This document shows positions 19,514-28,816 of a DNA stretch of 64,000 nt, piece by piece (the stretch's first letter is position 1; every line of letters begins with the position of its first letter). A program made the position numbers and the translations under genes. The DNA is from Flavobacterium petrolei. GTDB lineage: Bacteria > Bacteroidota > Bacteroidia > Flavobacteriales > Flavobacteriaceae. The notes beneath the pieces are model-generated. The model was not told the origin of the DNA. It did no database searches and saw nothing but the letters and a program-made list of their open reading frames with translations. The stretch is from the NCBI RefSeq assembly GCF_003314435.2, contig NZ_QNVY02000002.1:62001-126000 (forward strand), written 5' to 3'.

Positions 19514-20731
19514 ATGTCAGTTTTAAGCGGTAAGAAAATTTTACTAGGAATTTCTGGTGGAATTGCAGCCTATAAAACAGCCTCATTAGTACGACTTTTC
19601 ATAAAAGCAGGTGCACATGTCCAAGTGATAATGACACCTGCTTCTAAGGATTTTGTAACTCCTCTTACGTTATCTACGTTATCTAAAAATCCGGTACACT
19701 CCAGTTTTTACAATCAAGACGATGAGAATGAAAAATGGAATAATCATGTTGAATTAGCACTTTGGGCTGATTTGATGGTTATTGCTCCTGCAACTGCAAA
19801 TACTTTGTCTAAAATGACAAGTGGTACATGTGATAATCTTTTGATAGCAACGTATTTATCGGCAAAATGTCCGGTATATTTCGCGCCGGCAATGGATTTA
19901 GACATGTACAAACATCCGTCAACGATAGCTAATTTTTCTTCTCTTACAAAATTTGGGAATACAATCATTCCAGCCGAAAGCGGTGAGCTGGCTAGCGGAT
20001 TATCTGGTGAAGGCAGAATGGCTGAACCTGAGAATATTGTGGCTTTTATTGAAGAGGATTTGAACAGTAAATTGCCGCTAAAAGGAAAAAAAATACTAAT
20101 CACGGCAGGTCCTACCTACGAAGCAATAGATCCAGTACGTTTTATAGGAAATCACTCTTCAGGAAAAATGGGTTTTGATATCGCAATTAGTGCGGCAAAT
20201 CTGGGAGCTTCGGTGATTTTGGTTTCTGGACCTACAAACTGTAAGGTTTCAAATCCATTGATCAATGTTATACCTGTAGTTTCAGCAGAAGAAATGTATA
20301 TTGCTTGTCATCAATTTTATGCGGACACAGATGTAGCAATTGCTGCCGCAGCCGTTGCAGATTATAAGCCTAAAAACGTGGCAGCACAAAAAATCAAGAA
20401 ATCCGCTGATAATTTTGTAATAGAACTCGAAAAAACGAAAGATATTTTGGCTTCATTGGGAGTTCAAAAGAAAAATCAGTTTCTTATTGGTTTTGCTTTG
20501 GAAACAGAAAATGAAATTGAAAATGCAAAGCTGAAAATTCAGAAAAAAAACTTAGATTTGATAGTTTTAAATTCGCTGCAAGATCAAGGCGCTGGTTTTG
20601 GTAAACCAACTAATAAGGTTACTTTTATTGATAAATTTTTCCATATTGAACCTATGGAATTAAAATCGAAAGAAGCAGTTGCAGATGATATCCTGAACAA
20701 AGTAATGATGCATTTTGAGATTCAACGATAA
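19514..20731 (+). CDS. coaBC: Bifunctional PPC decarboxylase / PPC synthetase
   Basis: Coenzyme A enzyme of 405 residues. The N-terminal flavin domain (CoaC, residues 1-180) decarboxylates phosphopantothenoylcysteine; the C-terminal domain (CoaB, from about 190) makes it. The flavin motif GISGGIAAYKT, the catalytic His78 in NNHVELALWAD and the CoaB start GKKILITAGPTYEAIDPVRF are clear. Two usual CoaC active-site residues differ: the PxMN motif reads PAMDLDM, and the Cys of the ACGD flap is Ser161 in LASGLSGEGRM. From memory the same changes occur in other Bacteroidetes, so the enzyme is probably active. Confidence 0.95.
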   Translation: MSVLSGKKILLGISGGIAAYKTASLVRLFIKAGAHVQVIMTPASKDFVTPLTLSTLSKNPVHSSFYNQDDENEKWNNHVELALWADLMVIAPATANTLSKMTSGTCDNLLIATYLSAKCPVYFAPAMDLDMYKHPSTIANFSSLTKFGNTIIPAESGELASGLSGEGRMAEPENIVAFIEEDLNSKLPLKGKKILITAGPTYEAIDPVRFIGNHSSGKMGFDIAISAANLGASVILVSGPTNCKVSNPLINVIPVVSAEEMYIACHQFYADTDVAIAAAAVADYKPKNVAAQKIKKSADNFVIELEKTKDILASLGVQKKNQFLIGFALETENEIENAKLKIQKKNLDLIVLNSLQDQGAGFGKPTNKVTFIDKFFHIEPMELKSKEAVADDILNKVMMHFEIQR

Positions 20732-20796
20732 TTGTCGTAATCGCATTCTCACACAATTGTGATTTATACAAAACTGATAAAAATAAAAATCTACAG

Positions 20797-21681
20797 ATGA
20801 ATAGAATACTTACTTTTTTGCTGCTTTTTATTTTTGGTTTTGCCCAAGCGCAACAATTAAATTGTGTCGTGACCGTAGATTCGCAAAGATTGAGCGCAAC
20901 AAATCAGCAAGTTTTTAAAACCTTACAAACCTCAATAAGCGAGTTTTTAAATAAAACAGATTGGACAGGTCAGGCACTTAAACAAAGTGAAAAGATTAAT
21001 TGTTCCATGTACATAACTGTTTCTTCAAATAGTTCAGACCAATTTACAGCCACAATCCAAGTACAATCTTCCAGACCGGTTTTTAATTCGTCCTACGCGT
21101 CACCGGTATTAAATTTTAATGACAAAGACTTTAATTTCAGATATGTCGAATTTGAAAATCTGATTTTTAATCCAACTACGTTCGATTCTAATTTAGTTTC
21201 GGTTCTTGCGTTTTACAGTTATGTAATTTTAGCAATGGATGCAGACACATTTGTTGCTGATTCCGGAACGCAAAATTTTGAAATCGCTCAAAATATTGCA
21301 AACGTTGCGCAACAAGGCGGATCAAAAGGATGGAGTCAAGCTGATGGAAATCAAAACCGCTATTTTTTGATAAATGATATTTTATCTCCTACATTCAAAC
21401 AAGTTAGACAAACCATGTTTGATTATCATACTGGATTAGACTTGATGAGTCAGGATTTGAAAGCTTCGAAAGAAAAAATAAAAGGATCTTTGGTTAATTT
21501 GGCAAAATTAAATCTAACGAGACCTAATGCCTTTTTAACACGTGTATTTTTTGATGCTAAATCAGAAGAAATAGTCTCTATTTTTTCTGGTGGTCCTAGT
21601 ATTACTATCTCAGATTTAGTCGATAATCTGAATAAAATTTCTCCTTTGAACTCAAGTAAATGGGTTTCTATTAAATATTAA
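20797..21681 (+). CDS. DUF4835-family exported protein
   Basis: Predicted exported protein of 294 residues with signal peptide MNRILTFLLLFIFGFAQAQ. The mature start (QLNCVVTVDSQRLSATNQQVFKTL) and the block ILSPTFKQVRQTMFDYHTGLD are what I recall of DUF4835, which in Bacteroidetes sits between coaBC and recN. Function unknown; a periplasmic or envelope location is likely. It is separated from coaBC by 65 bases and from recN by 52, so it may share the upstream operon. Confidence 0.88.
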   Translation: MNRILTFLLLFIFGFAQAQQLNCVVTVDSQRLSATNQQVFKTLQTSISEFLNKTDWTGQALKQSEKINCSMYITVSSNSSDQFTATIQVQSSRPVFNSSYASPVLNFNDKDFNFRYVEFENLIFNPTTFDSNLVSVLAFYSYVILAMDADTFVADSGTQNFEIAQNIANVAQQGGSKGWSQADGNQNRYFLINDILSPTFKQVRQTMFDYHTGLDLMSQDLKASKEKIKGSLVNLAKLNLTRPNAFLTRVFFDAKSEEIVSIFSGGPSITISDLVDNLNKISPLNSSKWVSIKY

Positions 21682-21733
21682 TTGGTCTTCAATTTTAGTT
21701 TAATTTAAATTCTTCCAAAAAATAATATAGTAA

Positions 21734-23386
21734 ATGATAACGTCACTTTCGATAAAAAACTATGCTTTAATAGAAAAATTGAGTATCGATTTTTCAAAAG
21801 GTTTTTCAACAATTACCGGAGAAACGGGTGCTGGTAAATCAATAATTCTAGGTGCATTAGGATTGGTTTTAGGGAAAAGAGCCGACTTAACTTCTTTGAA
21901 GAACAAGGAAGAAAAGTGTGTCATCGAAGCTCATTTTGAAATCTCTAAATATAATTTGTTGCCTTTCTTTGAGGAAAATGATCTGGATTATGAAAATGAA
22001 ACCATTATTAGGAGGGAAATTCTGCCTTCGGGTAAATCAAGGGCTTTTATAAATGACAGTCCTGTAAACCTTCAAGAACTGCAGGAATTGAGCTTGTTTT
22101 TAATCGATATTCATTCGCAACAGCAAACACAGGAACTTTCAGATGAAAATGTGCAGTTCAATATTATAGATGCTATTGCAGCCAATAAAGATACGATTCT
22201 AGGATATCAATCGGTTTTGAAGAGTTATAAATCTGATAAATCTAAATTGAATTCGTTGCTTAAAAGACAAAGCGAATCAAAGAAAGAGCAGGAATACAAT
22301 ACTTTTTTGCTGGATGAATTGGTGGCAGCGCAATTAAAATCAGGTGAACAAGAAGTTTTGGAAGCTGATTTTGAGAAGTTGAATAATGTAGAAATTATAA
22401 AGGAATCTATCGATAGATCTTTGGCTATAGCCAATGAAGAACAAATAGGAGTTCTACATAATTTGAATGAAATTAAGGTTTCATTACAAAAAATTGCTCC
22501 TTTTTCAGATGAATATCATTCTTTATTAGAACGAATTACAAGCATAACAATCGAATTTGATGATATTTCAAATGAAATGAATCGTTGTTCTGAAAAATTA
22601 ATTAACGACCCGGAACAATTGGACTTAATCAGTCAAAAGCTTCAGGTTATTTTTAATTTGCAAAAGAAACATCAGGTTTTATCTGTGGATGAATTACTGG
22701 AAATTCAAGCTAAACTGGAAAATTCAGTTTTAGAATTAGGTAATATGGAAGAGGAAATTTCGGCATTGACTGTTGCTATCGAACAAAAAACAGTTGAGTT
22801 AGATACTTTTTCGGAAACAATCCATAACAGTAGAGTGGAAGCTGTTCCCGTTTTATCTCTGAAATTGATTACCATTTTGGAAACGTTGGGAATGCCAAAT
22901 GTGCGTTTCAATATTGCTATAAATAGTACTGAAACCTATTTTCAAAACGGAAAAGATGAACTTCAGTTTTTGTTTTCAGCGAATAAAGGAACTGATTTCG
23001 GATTGTTGAAAAAAGTGGCGTCAGGCGGAGAAATGTCAAGGATTATGCTAGCTGTGAAGGCGATATTGGCACAATATTCAAAATTACCAACGTTGATTTT
23101 TGATGAGATTGACACAGGTGTTTCTGGAGAAATTGCCATCAGAATGGGCGAAATTATGAAGGAAATGAGCCAAGAGATGCAAATTTTTGCCATTACGCAT
23201 TTACCGCAAATCGCGGCAAAAGGAAATGCACATTTCAAAGTGTTCAAATCTACGGTTGGTGAGGATACGCAATCTGAATTGAAGCTATTAAATCAAGAGG
23301 AAAGAATAGTTGAAATAGCGCAAATGTTATCAGGAACAATCGTTTCTGATTCTGCCTTAAATCATGCGAAAGCCTTGTTGAACTAA
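21734..23386 (+). CDS. recN: DNA repair protein RecN
   Basis: SMC-like ATPase of 550 residues acting in double-strand break repair. The Walker A motif is GETGAGKSIILGALGLVLG (residues about 29-47). The N-terminus (MITSLSIKNYALIEKLSIDF) is diagnostic. A coiled-coil middle (about 150-370) is followed by the ABC signature VASGGEMSRIMLAVK, Walker B TLIFDEIDTGVSG and the switch AITHLPQIAAKG. All catalytic parts are intact. It sits in the conserved Bacteroidetes neighbourhood coaBC-DUF4835-recN. Confidence 0.96.
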   Translation: MITSLSIKNYALIEKLSIDFSKGFSTITGETGAGKSIILGALGLVLGKRADLTSLKNKEEKCVIEAHFEISKYNLLPFFEENDLDYENETIIRREILPSGKSRAFINDSPVNLQELQELSLFLIDIHSQQQTQELSDENVQFNIIDAIAANKDTILGYQSVLKSYKSDKSKLNSLLKRQSESKKEQEYNTFLLDELVAAQLKSGEQEVLEADFEKLNNVEIIKESIDRSLAIANEEQIGVLHNLNEIKVSLQKIAPFSDEYHSLLERITSITIEFDDISNEMNRCSEKLINDPEQLDLISQKLQVIFNLQKKHQVLSVDELLEIQAKLENSVLELGNMEEEISALTVAIEQKTVELDTFSETIHNSRVEAVPVLSLKLITILETLGMPNVRFNIAINSTETYFQNGKDELQFLFSANKGTDFGLLKKVASGGEMSRIMLAVKAILAQYSKLPTLIFDEIDTGVSGEIAIRMGEIMKEMSQEMQIFAITHLPQIAAKGNAHFKVFKSTVGEDTQSELKLLNQEERIVEIAQMLSGTIVSDSALNHAKALLN

Positions 23387-23404
23387 TATTTTACTTTATA
23401 TTTG
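23375..23404 (+). promoter_or_regulatory. Promoter of fabV
   Basis: TTG at 23375-23377, 19 bases, then TATATTTG at 23397-23404, a full consensus match. The -33 element lies in the last codons of recN. The leader before the fabV ATG is 77 bases long. Confidence 0.65.
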
Positions 23405-23481
23405 TTTCCTTATAAAAGCAAGATATTTGTATCAGCAATAAAACGATTAGACGAATAAATAAAAAACGAATAACCAAGAAT

Positions 23482-24672
23482 ATGATTATAGAACCAAGAA
23501 TGAGAGGATTTATTTGTACGACATCACACCCAAAAGGATGCGAACAAAATGTTAAAAATCAAATCGAATACATAAAATCAAAAGGAGCTATTGAAGGTGC
23601 AAAGAAAGTATTAGTAATAGGTGCTTCAACCGGTTTTGGTTTGGCTTCACGTATTACAAGTGCTTTTGGTTCAAATGCAGCTACAATTGGTGTATTTTTT
23701 GAAAAAGCGCCTTCTGAAGGAAAAACAGCTTCTCCAGGTTGGTATAATTCCGCTGCTTTTGAACATGAAGCGCACAACGCAGGATTATATGCTAAAAGTA
23801 TCAATGGCGATGCATTTTCGAATGAAATAAAGCAACAAACATTAGATCTTATAAAAGCTGATTTAGGCCAAGTAGACTTGATAATCTACAGTTTAGCATC
23901 ACCTGTACGTATGCACCCCGTTACGGGAGTTTTGCATCGTTCTACGCTGAAACCAATCGGAAGTACTTTTACGAATAAAACCGTTGATTTTCATTCCGGT
24001 AAAGTATCAGAAATTTCAATTGAGCCTTGTAGTGGTGACGATATTGAAAATACAGTTGCCGTTATGGGCGGTGAAGATTGGGCAATGTGGATTGATGCAT
24101 TGAAAGCTCAAAACCTATTGGCTCCTGGCGCCACAACGGTTGCTTATTCTTATATTGGACCATCATTGACAGAAGCAGTTTACAGAAAAGGAACTATTGG
24201 TCGTGCTAAAGATCATCTTGAAGCAACTGCCTTTGCCATTACCGACAGTCTTGCTGCGATTGACGGAAAAGCATTTGTTTCAGTAAATAAAGCATTAGTA
24301 ACACAAGCAAGTTCTGCAATTCCGGTTATTCCATTGTACATTTCGCTATTGTACAGAATCATGAAAGAGGAAGGAATTCATGAAGGATGTATCGAACAAA
24401 TTCAGCGCTTGTACCAAGAAAGATTATTTACCGGAAATGAAGTTCCGGTTGATGAAAAAGGAAGAATCCGTATTGATGATTTAGAAATGCGTCCTGACGT
24501 TCAGGAAAAAGTGGCTAAATTATGGGTTGAAGCTGTTACTGAAAATTTGGCTGAAATAGGAGATTTAGAAGGATATAGAAAAGATTTTTACAATCTATTT
24601 GGGTTTGACGTGGATGGAGTAGATTACAAAGCCGAAACAAACGAAGTGGTAAACATCGAAAGTATTGGCTAG
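23482..24672 (+). CDS. fabV: Trans-2-enoyl-ACP/CoA reductase, FabV type
   Basis: NADH-dependent enoyl reductase of 396 residues, the last step of each fatty-acid elongation round. The start (MIIEPRMRGFICTTSHPKGCE) and the cofactor region KVLVIGASTGFGLASRI are typical of FabV, the large short-chain-dehydrogenase-type enzyme that is insensitive to triclosan. The active-site pattern Tyr-x8-Lys is in YSYIGPSLTEAVYRKG. The monomer length is normal. It has its own promoter and a terminator directly after. No FabI is seen in the window. Confidence 0.96.
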   Translation: MIIEPRMRGFICTTSHPKGCEQNVKNQIEYIKSKGAIEGAKKVLVIGASTGFGLASRITSAFGSNAATIGVFFEKAPSEGKTASPGWYNSAAFEHEAHNAGLYAKSINGDAFSNEIKQQTLDLIKADLGQVDLIIYSLASPVRMHPVTGVLHRSTLKPIGSTFTNKTVDFHSGKVSEISIEPCSGDDIENTVAVMGGEDWAMWIDALKAQNLLAPGATTVAYSYIGPSLTEAVYRKGTIGRAKDHLEATAFAITDSLAAIDGKAFVSVNKALVTQASSAIPVIPLYISLLYRIMKEEGIHEGCIEQIQRLYQERLFTGNEVPVDEKGRIRIDDLEMRPDVQEKVAKLWVEAVTENLAEIGDLEGYRKDFYNLFGFDVDGVDYKAETNEVVNIESIG

Positions 24673-24697
24673 TCATATTACTGAATAAAATATTTTC

Positions 24698-24729
24698 AAA
24701 ACCATCAATTAATAGTTGATGGTTTTTTT
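24698..24729 (+). terminator. Terminator after fabV
   Basis: Eleven-base perfect stem (AAAACCATCAA / TTGATGGTTTT) with a T run, 26 bases after the fabV stop. Confidence 0.88.
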
Positions 24730-24799
24730 ATGGATAAAGATTACATTTGTTAAAATTTTTTAAGTCTAAAAATACACATTAATACCACATTCTAAATTT

Positions 24800-25801
24800 A
24801 TGTTTTTTTCCCTAATTATACCAGTTTTTAATCGTCCTGATGAAGTTGACGAGCTTTTAGAAAGTTTGTCTCAGACCACATATAAAGAAATATTTGAAAT
24901 TGTATTAGTAGAAGATGGGTCTATTTTAGTGTGTAAAGATATTGCTCAGAAATATGGGGACCGACTTGATATTTCATATTATTACAAAGAAAATTCAGGA
25001 CCTGGTGATTCCAGGAATTATGGAATGCAAAAAGCCAGAGGTGATTATTTCATCATTTTCGATTCGGATTGTATTATTCCAAAGCAGTATTTATTGGAAG
25101 TTGATAAAGCTTTGAAACAAAATTACGTCGATTGTTTCGGTGGACCTGATAAAGCTTTGGACAGTTTTTCAGATATTCAGAAAGCAATTAATTTTGCAAT
25201 GACTTCTTTTTTAACAACGGGCGGAATCCGCGGTGGTTCTGAAAAAATTGATAAGTTTCAGCCTCGAAGTTTTAATATGGGGTTATCACGAAAAGCTTTT
25301 GAAGCCTCGAAAGGTTTCGGAAATATCCATCCTGGAGAAGATCCGGATTTGTCCATTCGCTTGTGGAATTTAGGTTTTGAAACCAAACTTTTCCCAAATG
25401 CTTATGTTTATCACAAGAGAAGAATCGATTGGGATAAGTTTTCAATTCAGGTAAATAAATTTGGAAAAGCACGACCAATTTTAAATAGTTGGTATCCAAA
25501 ATACAATAAACTGACTTTTTTCTTTCCTTCGGTTTTCATCATTGGATTTTTCATTTCAATTGTATTGCTGTTGATTTTTAATTTTGATTATTTGCTTCAG
25601 TTGTATTTTATTTACTTTTTGGTACTGTTTTTGGTGTCTTCATACCAGAATAAGAGCGTTAAAATTGGCTATTTATCGTTAATAGCAGTTTGGAAACAGT
25701 TTTACGGGTACGGTTTAGGTTTTATAAAATCCTATTATAAAATTATCATTTTAAAACAAAAACCTCAAGAAGCTTTTCCCGAATTATTCTTTAAAGTGTA
25801 A
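24800..25801 (+). CDS. Family 2 glycosyltransferase with membrane C-terminus
   Basis: GT-A fold glycosyltransferase of 333 residues. The nucleotide-sugar start is FSLIIPVFNRPDEVDEL, with VLVEDGS and the DxD-like FDSDCIIP at about 92. GEDPDLSIRLWNLGFET serves as the catalytic-base ED region. Two hydrophobic segments (about 235-280) near the C-terminus anchor it in the inner membrane with the catalytic part inside. The acceptor is unknown; lipid or surface polysaccharide is plausible. It ends one base before the coaE ATG, so the two are co-transcribed. A TACATTTG box is at about 24746. Confidence 0.9.
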   Translation: MFFSLIIPVFNRPDEVDELLESLSQTTYKEIFEIVLVEDGSILVCKDIAQKYGDRLDISYYYKENSGPGDSRNYGMQKARGDYFIIFDSDCIIPKQYLLEVDKALKQNYVDCFGGPDKALDSFSDIQKAINFAMTSFLTTGGIRGGSEKIDKFQPRSFNMGLSRKAFEASKGFGNIHPGEDPDLSIRLWNLGFETKLFPNAYVYHKRRIDWDKFSIQVNKFGKARPILNSWYPKYNKLTFFFPSVFIIGFFISIVLLLIFNFDYLLQLYFIYFLVLFLVSSYQNKSVKIGYLSLIAVWKQFYGYGLGFIKSYYKIIILKQKPQEAFPELFFKV

Positions 25802-25802
25802 T

Positions 25803-26399
25803 ATGACAAAAATAATTGGTTTAACTGGCGGCATCGGAAGTGGAAAAACTACGATTGCAAAGTATTTTAAATCCTTTGGGATTCCCGTTTATATTGCTGA
25901 TGATGAAGCGAGAAAAATTATGCAATCTCCAGAAATTATCAACGCCATTAAAAATACATTTGGAGAGGATATTTTTGAAAACGGGATATTAAATCGTGAA
26001 AAACTGGCCAAAATTGTTTTTAACGATCCCGAAAAACTAAAAAAACTAAACATTATTGTTCATCCTGCAGTAAAAAAACATTTTGAACTCTGGCTTATAG
26101 AAAATAAAACTTTTCCTTACATTATTTACGAAGCGGCCATTTTATTTGAAAGTGGACGATATAAAGATTGTGATATAATTGTAACTGTTACAGCTCCAAT
26201 AGAAACAAGGCTACAGCGTGTTCTTGAACGTGATAAAACTACTCGGGAACTTGTTTTGAAAAAAATGGAAGCGCAATGGTCAGATGAAAAACGAATTGCA
26301 AAAAGCGATTTTGTAATTGAAAATATTGCTCTTGATGCTGCAAAACGAGAAGTTGATGAAATTCTTAAAATTTTAAAGATTAAACAAAAACACACTTAG
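25803..26399 (+). CDS. coaE: Dephospho-CoA kinase
   Basis: Last enzyme of coenzyme A synthesis, phosphorylating the ribose 3'-OH of dephospho-CoA; 198 residues. The P-loop is GLTGGIGSGKTTIAKYF at the N-terminus. The family's IADDEAR and VHPAVKKHFELW segments follow, and RLQRVLERDKTT is the lid region. It starts one base after the glycosyltransferase stop. Together with coaBC in this window it covers three of the five CoA steps, though the two loci are separate. Confidence 0.96.
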   Translation: MTKIIGLTGGIGSGKTTIAKYFKSFGIPVYIADDEARKIMQSPEIINAIKNTFGEDIFENGILNREKLAKIVFNDPEKLKKLNIIVHPAVKKHFELWLIENKTFPYIIYEAAILFESGRYKDCDIIVTVTAPIETRLQRVLERDKTTRELVLKKMEAQWSDEKRIAKSDFVIENIALDAAKREVDEILKILKIKQKHT

Positions 26400-26458
26400 G
26401 TGTTAATGTTTGGTTAATCTATTATTTAATATATTGTTAAAATACTAAATTTGTTTCG

Positions 26459-28042
26459 ATGAATAAACTTTTTTTTAGATTACTTGTTTTATTAATGAGC
26501 TTATCCCTGATTGGGATTATTCTAGTTCAGGTGTATTGGTTTAATACCTCTTTTAAAAATAATGACGAGCAATTTAAATTCCATGTTAAGCAAGTGATTG
26601 GTAATGTGGCGGATAAGGTTCAAAAGCAAGAAGCATACAATTTTTATGACAAAATAAATCATTACAAAGACAGTACTGGAAAAGTACCCAAAAAGGATGA
26701 TATATTAGAATTTTATTATGTTCAAAAAAATCCGCGAACAAATAAAACAATCATATATTCAAATAGTATAATTTCTGAAGATTACAATATTTCGCCTACG
26801 TTCTTTGATAAAAAATTTGATAGTGAGAAATTCAAGAGCTTTAGTTCTAAACGCGTCACAGAAGTTTACAACAATAATTCTATTGATAAATCGGGGGTAA
26901 CACAAAGTTTAATTCCTGATATTAGAGTTGAAAAAAGAGGTAATTTAGATGTTTTAGACAACGCGTCATTTGAAATTTTTTACAAGGATTTCGCGTCTGT
27001 TCTGCCTATTCAAGAACGTGTTTCAAAAGAAACATTGAGTAAACTTATTAAAAAAGAGTTAGAGGAATCTGGCGTGAGTACAAAATTCGAATTTAGTATT
27101 TACAATAATAACTTAGCGACTGCTGTAAAATCGAACGAATTTAAATACAATAAAGAAGCTACTTATTCTATTCCGATATTTACTGATAATGAAGGGAACA
27201 GTAAATACCAATTACTAGTTACATTTCCGCACAAAAAGAAATTTTTGTTGTCAGATCTCGTAAGCATAACGGTGCTTTCTATCATATTTACGCTAATTAT
27301 TCTTATTGCATATTCAAGTGCTTTGAATCAATTAATACGTCAAAGACAGATTTCTGAAATCAAGAATGATTTTATAAATAACATGACGCACGAGTTCAAA
27401 ACGCCTATTGCAACAATTAATTTAGCTTTGGATGCCATCAGAAATCCAAAAATAATTGATGATAAAGAAAAGGTATTGCGATACCTTCAAATGATCAAGG
27501 ATGAAAATAAACGAATGCACGCCCAAGTAGAAAATGTGCTTCGTATTTCTAAATTAGAAAAGAAAGAATTAAATATTATCAAAGAATCACATAATATTCA
27601 TGAGATTATAAACGATGCAATTGAGCATGTAAATTTAATATTAGAAGATAGAGAAGGTACAATAAAAAGTCATTTTAATGCAGTACGAACCACAGTTTTA
27701 ATTAATGATGTTCATTTTACCAATGTTATTGTGAATATCCTGGAGAATGCCATAAAATATTCTCCAAACGTTCCAGAGATTGAAATCTTTACTGAGAATA
27801 TCAAAGACATGATTATTATTAAAGTAAAAGATAAAGGTTTGGGAATGAGTAAAATTGCTCAAAAAAGAATTTTTGAAAAGTTTTATAGAGAGCATACCGG
27901 TGACATCCATAATGTGAAAGGACATGGATTAGGTTTAGCATATGTAAAAAGAATTGTTGACGACCACAACGGTCAAGTTTATGTAGAAAGTGAAAAGGGA
28001 AAAGGGAGTACCTTCATTATAAAATTACCATTAATAAATTAG
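26459..28042 (+). CDS. Sensor histidine kinase, RprX-like
   Basis: Inner-membrane kinase of 527 residues. There is one helix at about 7-29, a large periplasmic sensor region (30-262), a second helix (263-287), then the HisKA domain with phospho-acceptor His311 in NMTHEFKTPIATI. The ATPase domain shows the N box (NVIVNILENAIKYSP), G1 (KDKGLGMS), F (FEKFYREH) and G2 (GHGLGLAYVKRIV). There is no HAMP domain. The response regulator starts 4 bases later. The arrangement resembles the Bacteroides RprX/RprY pair. The signal is unknown. A TAAATTTG box ends only 8 bases before the ATG, so the transcript may be nearly leaderless. Confidence 0.9.
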   Translation: MNKLFFRLLVLLMSLSLIGIILVQVYWFNTSFKNNDEQFKFHVKQVIGNVADKVQKQEAYNFYDKINHYKDSTGKVPKKDDILEFYYVQKNPRTNKTIIYSNSIISEDYNISPTFFDKKFDSEKFKSFSSKRVTEVYNNNSIDKSGVTQSLIPDIRVEKRGNLDVLDNASFEIFYKDFASVLPIQERVSKETLSKLIKKELEESGVSTKFEFSIYNNNLATAVKSNEFKYNKEATYSIPIFTDNEGNSKYQLLVTFPHKKKFLLSDLVSITVLSIIFTLIILIAYSSALNQLIRQRQISEIKNDFINNMTHEFKTPIATINLALDAIRNPKIIDDKEKVLRYLQMIKDENKRMHAQVENVLRISKLEKKELNIIKESHNIHEIINDAIEHVNLILEDREGTIKSHFNAVRTTVLINDVHFTNVIVNILENAIKYSPNVPEIEIFTENIKDMIIIKVKDKGLGMSKIAQKRIFEKFYREHTGDIHNVKGHGLGLAYVKRIVDDHNGQVYVESEKGKGSTFIIKLPLIN

Positions 28043-28045
28043 AAT

Positions 28046-28762
28046 ATGGAAAATGTAAATAAAAAAATACTTTTAGTCGAAGATGACCTTAATTTTGGTG
28101 CGGTTTTAAAGGATTATTTAATGCTTAATGATTTTGACGTCACTTTGGCGAAAAATGGAATGGAAGGATTTGAAAAATTCAAGAAAGACACTTTTGATTT
28201 ATGTATTCTGGATGTTATGATGCCTTATAAAGATGGATATACCTTAGCAAAAGAAATCAGAGAAAAAAATAATGAAGTGCCCATCATTTTCTTAACAGCA
28301 AAATCTATGAAAGAAGATGTGTTGAAAGGATATAAAGCAGGTGCTGACGATTACTTGAACAAACCTTTTGATTCTGAAGTATTGTTGATGAAAATCAAAG
28401 CGATTATTCAAAGAAAATCATCGGATACAAAAGCTGAACAAGTACAGTTTGAATTTAATATTGGAAAATTCCATTTGAATTCAAAACTTCGTTTTTTAAC
28501 TTTTAACAATGAAGAACCAATAAAACTATCTCCAAAAGAGAATGAATTATTGAAAATGTTGATTCTTCATGAAAATGATTTAATGCCAAGAGAATTAGCC
28601 TTGACAAAAATCTGGAGAGATGACAACTATTTTACTTCAAGAAGTATGGATGTGTACATCGCTAAATTGAGAAAGTATTTGAAACTGGATGAAGATGTAG
28701 AAATTTTGAACATCCACGGAGAAGGATTCAGATTAGTGGTGAAGAACAAAGTAGCAGAATAA
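28046..28762 (+). CDS. OmpR-family response regulator, RprY-like
   Basis: DNA-binding partner of the upstream kinase, 238 residues. The receiver domain has the acidic pocket VEDD (12-14), phospho-acceptor Asp56 in LCILDVMMPYKDG, the Thr in FLTAKS and Lys106 in LNKPFD. The C-terminal winged helix (about 140-235) shows KLSPKENELLKMLI and RSMDVYIAKLRKYL, with the closing NIHGEGFRLV. It resembles RprY of Bacteroides. A terminator follows immediately. Confidence 0.95.
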   Translation: MENVNKKILLVEDDLNFGAVLKDYLMLNDFDVTLAKNGMEGFEKFKKDTFDLCILDVMMPYKDGYTLAKEIREKNNEVPIIFLTAKSMKEDVLKGYKAGADDYLNKPFDSEVLLMKIKAIIQRKSSDTKAEQVQFEFNIGKFHLNSKLRFLTFNNEEPIKLSPKENELLKMLILHENDLMPRELALTKIWRDDNYFTSRSMDVYIAKLRKYLKLDEDVEILNIHGEGFRLVVKNKVAE

Positions 28763-28770
28763 ATAGATTT

Positions 28771-28798
28771 AAGCCTCAAGAAATTGAGGCTTTTTTTT
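28771..28798 (+). terminator. Terminator after the two-component operon
   Basis: AAGCCTCAA / TTGAGGCTT stem with a 4-base loop and eight T in total, 9 bases after the regulator stop. Confidence 0.88.
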
Positions 28799-28816
28799 GG
28801 ATCAAAATATTATGTT

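Noticed and set aside
24746..24753. Promoter of the glycosyltransferase-coaE operon from the TACATTTG box
   Set aside because: The only TTG at an allowed distance lies inside the fabV terminator stem, so it is not listed as a feature.
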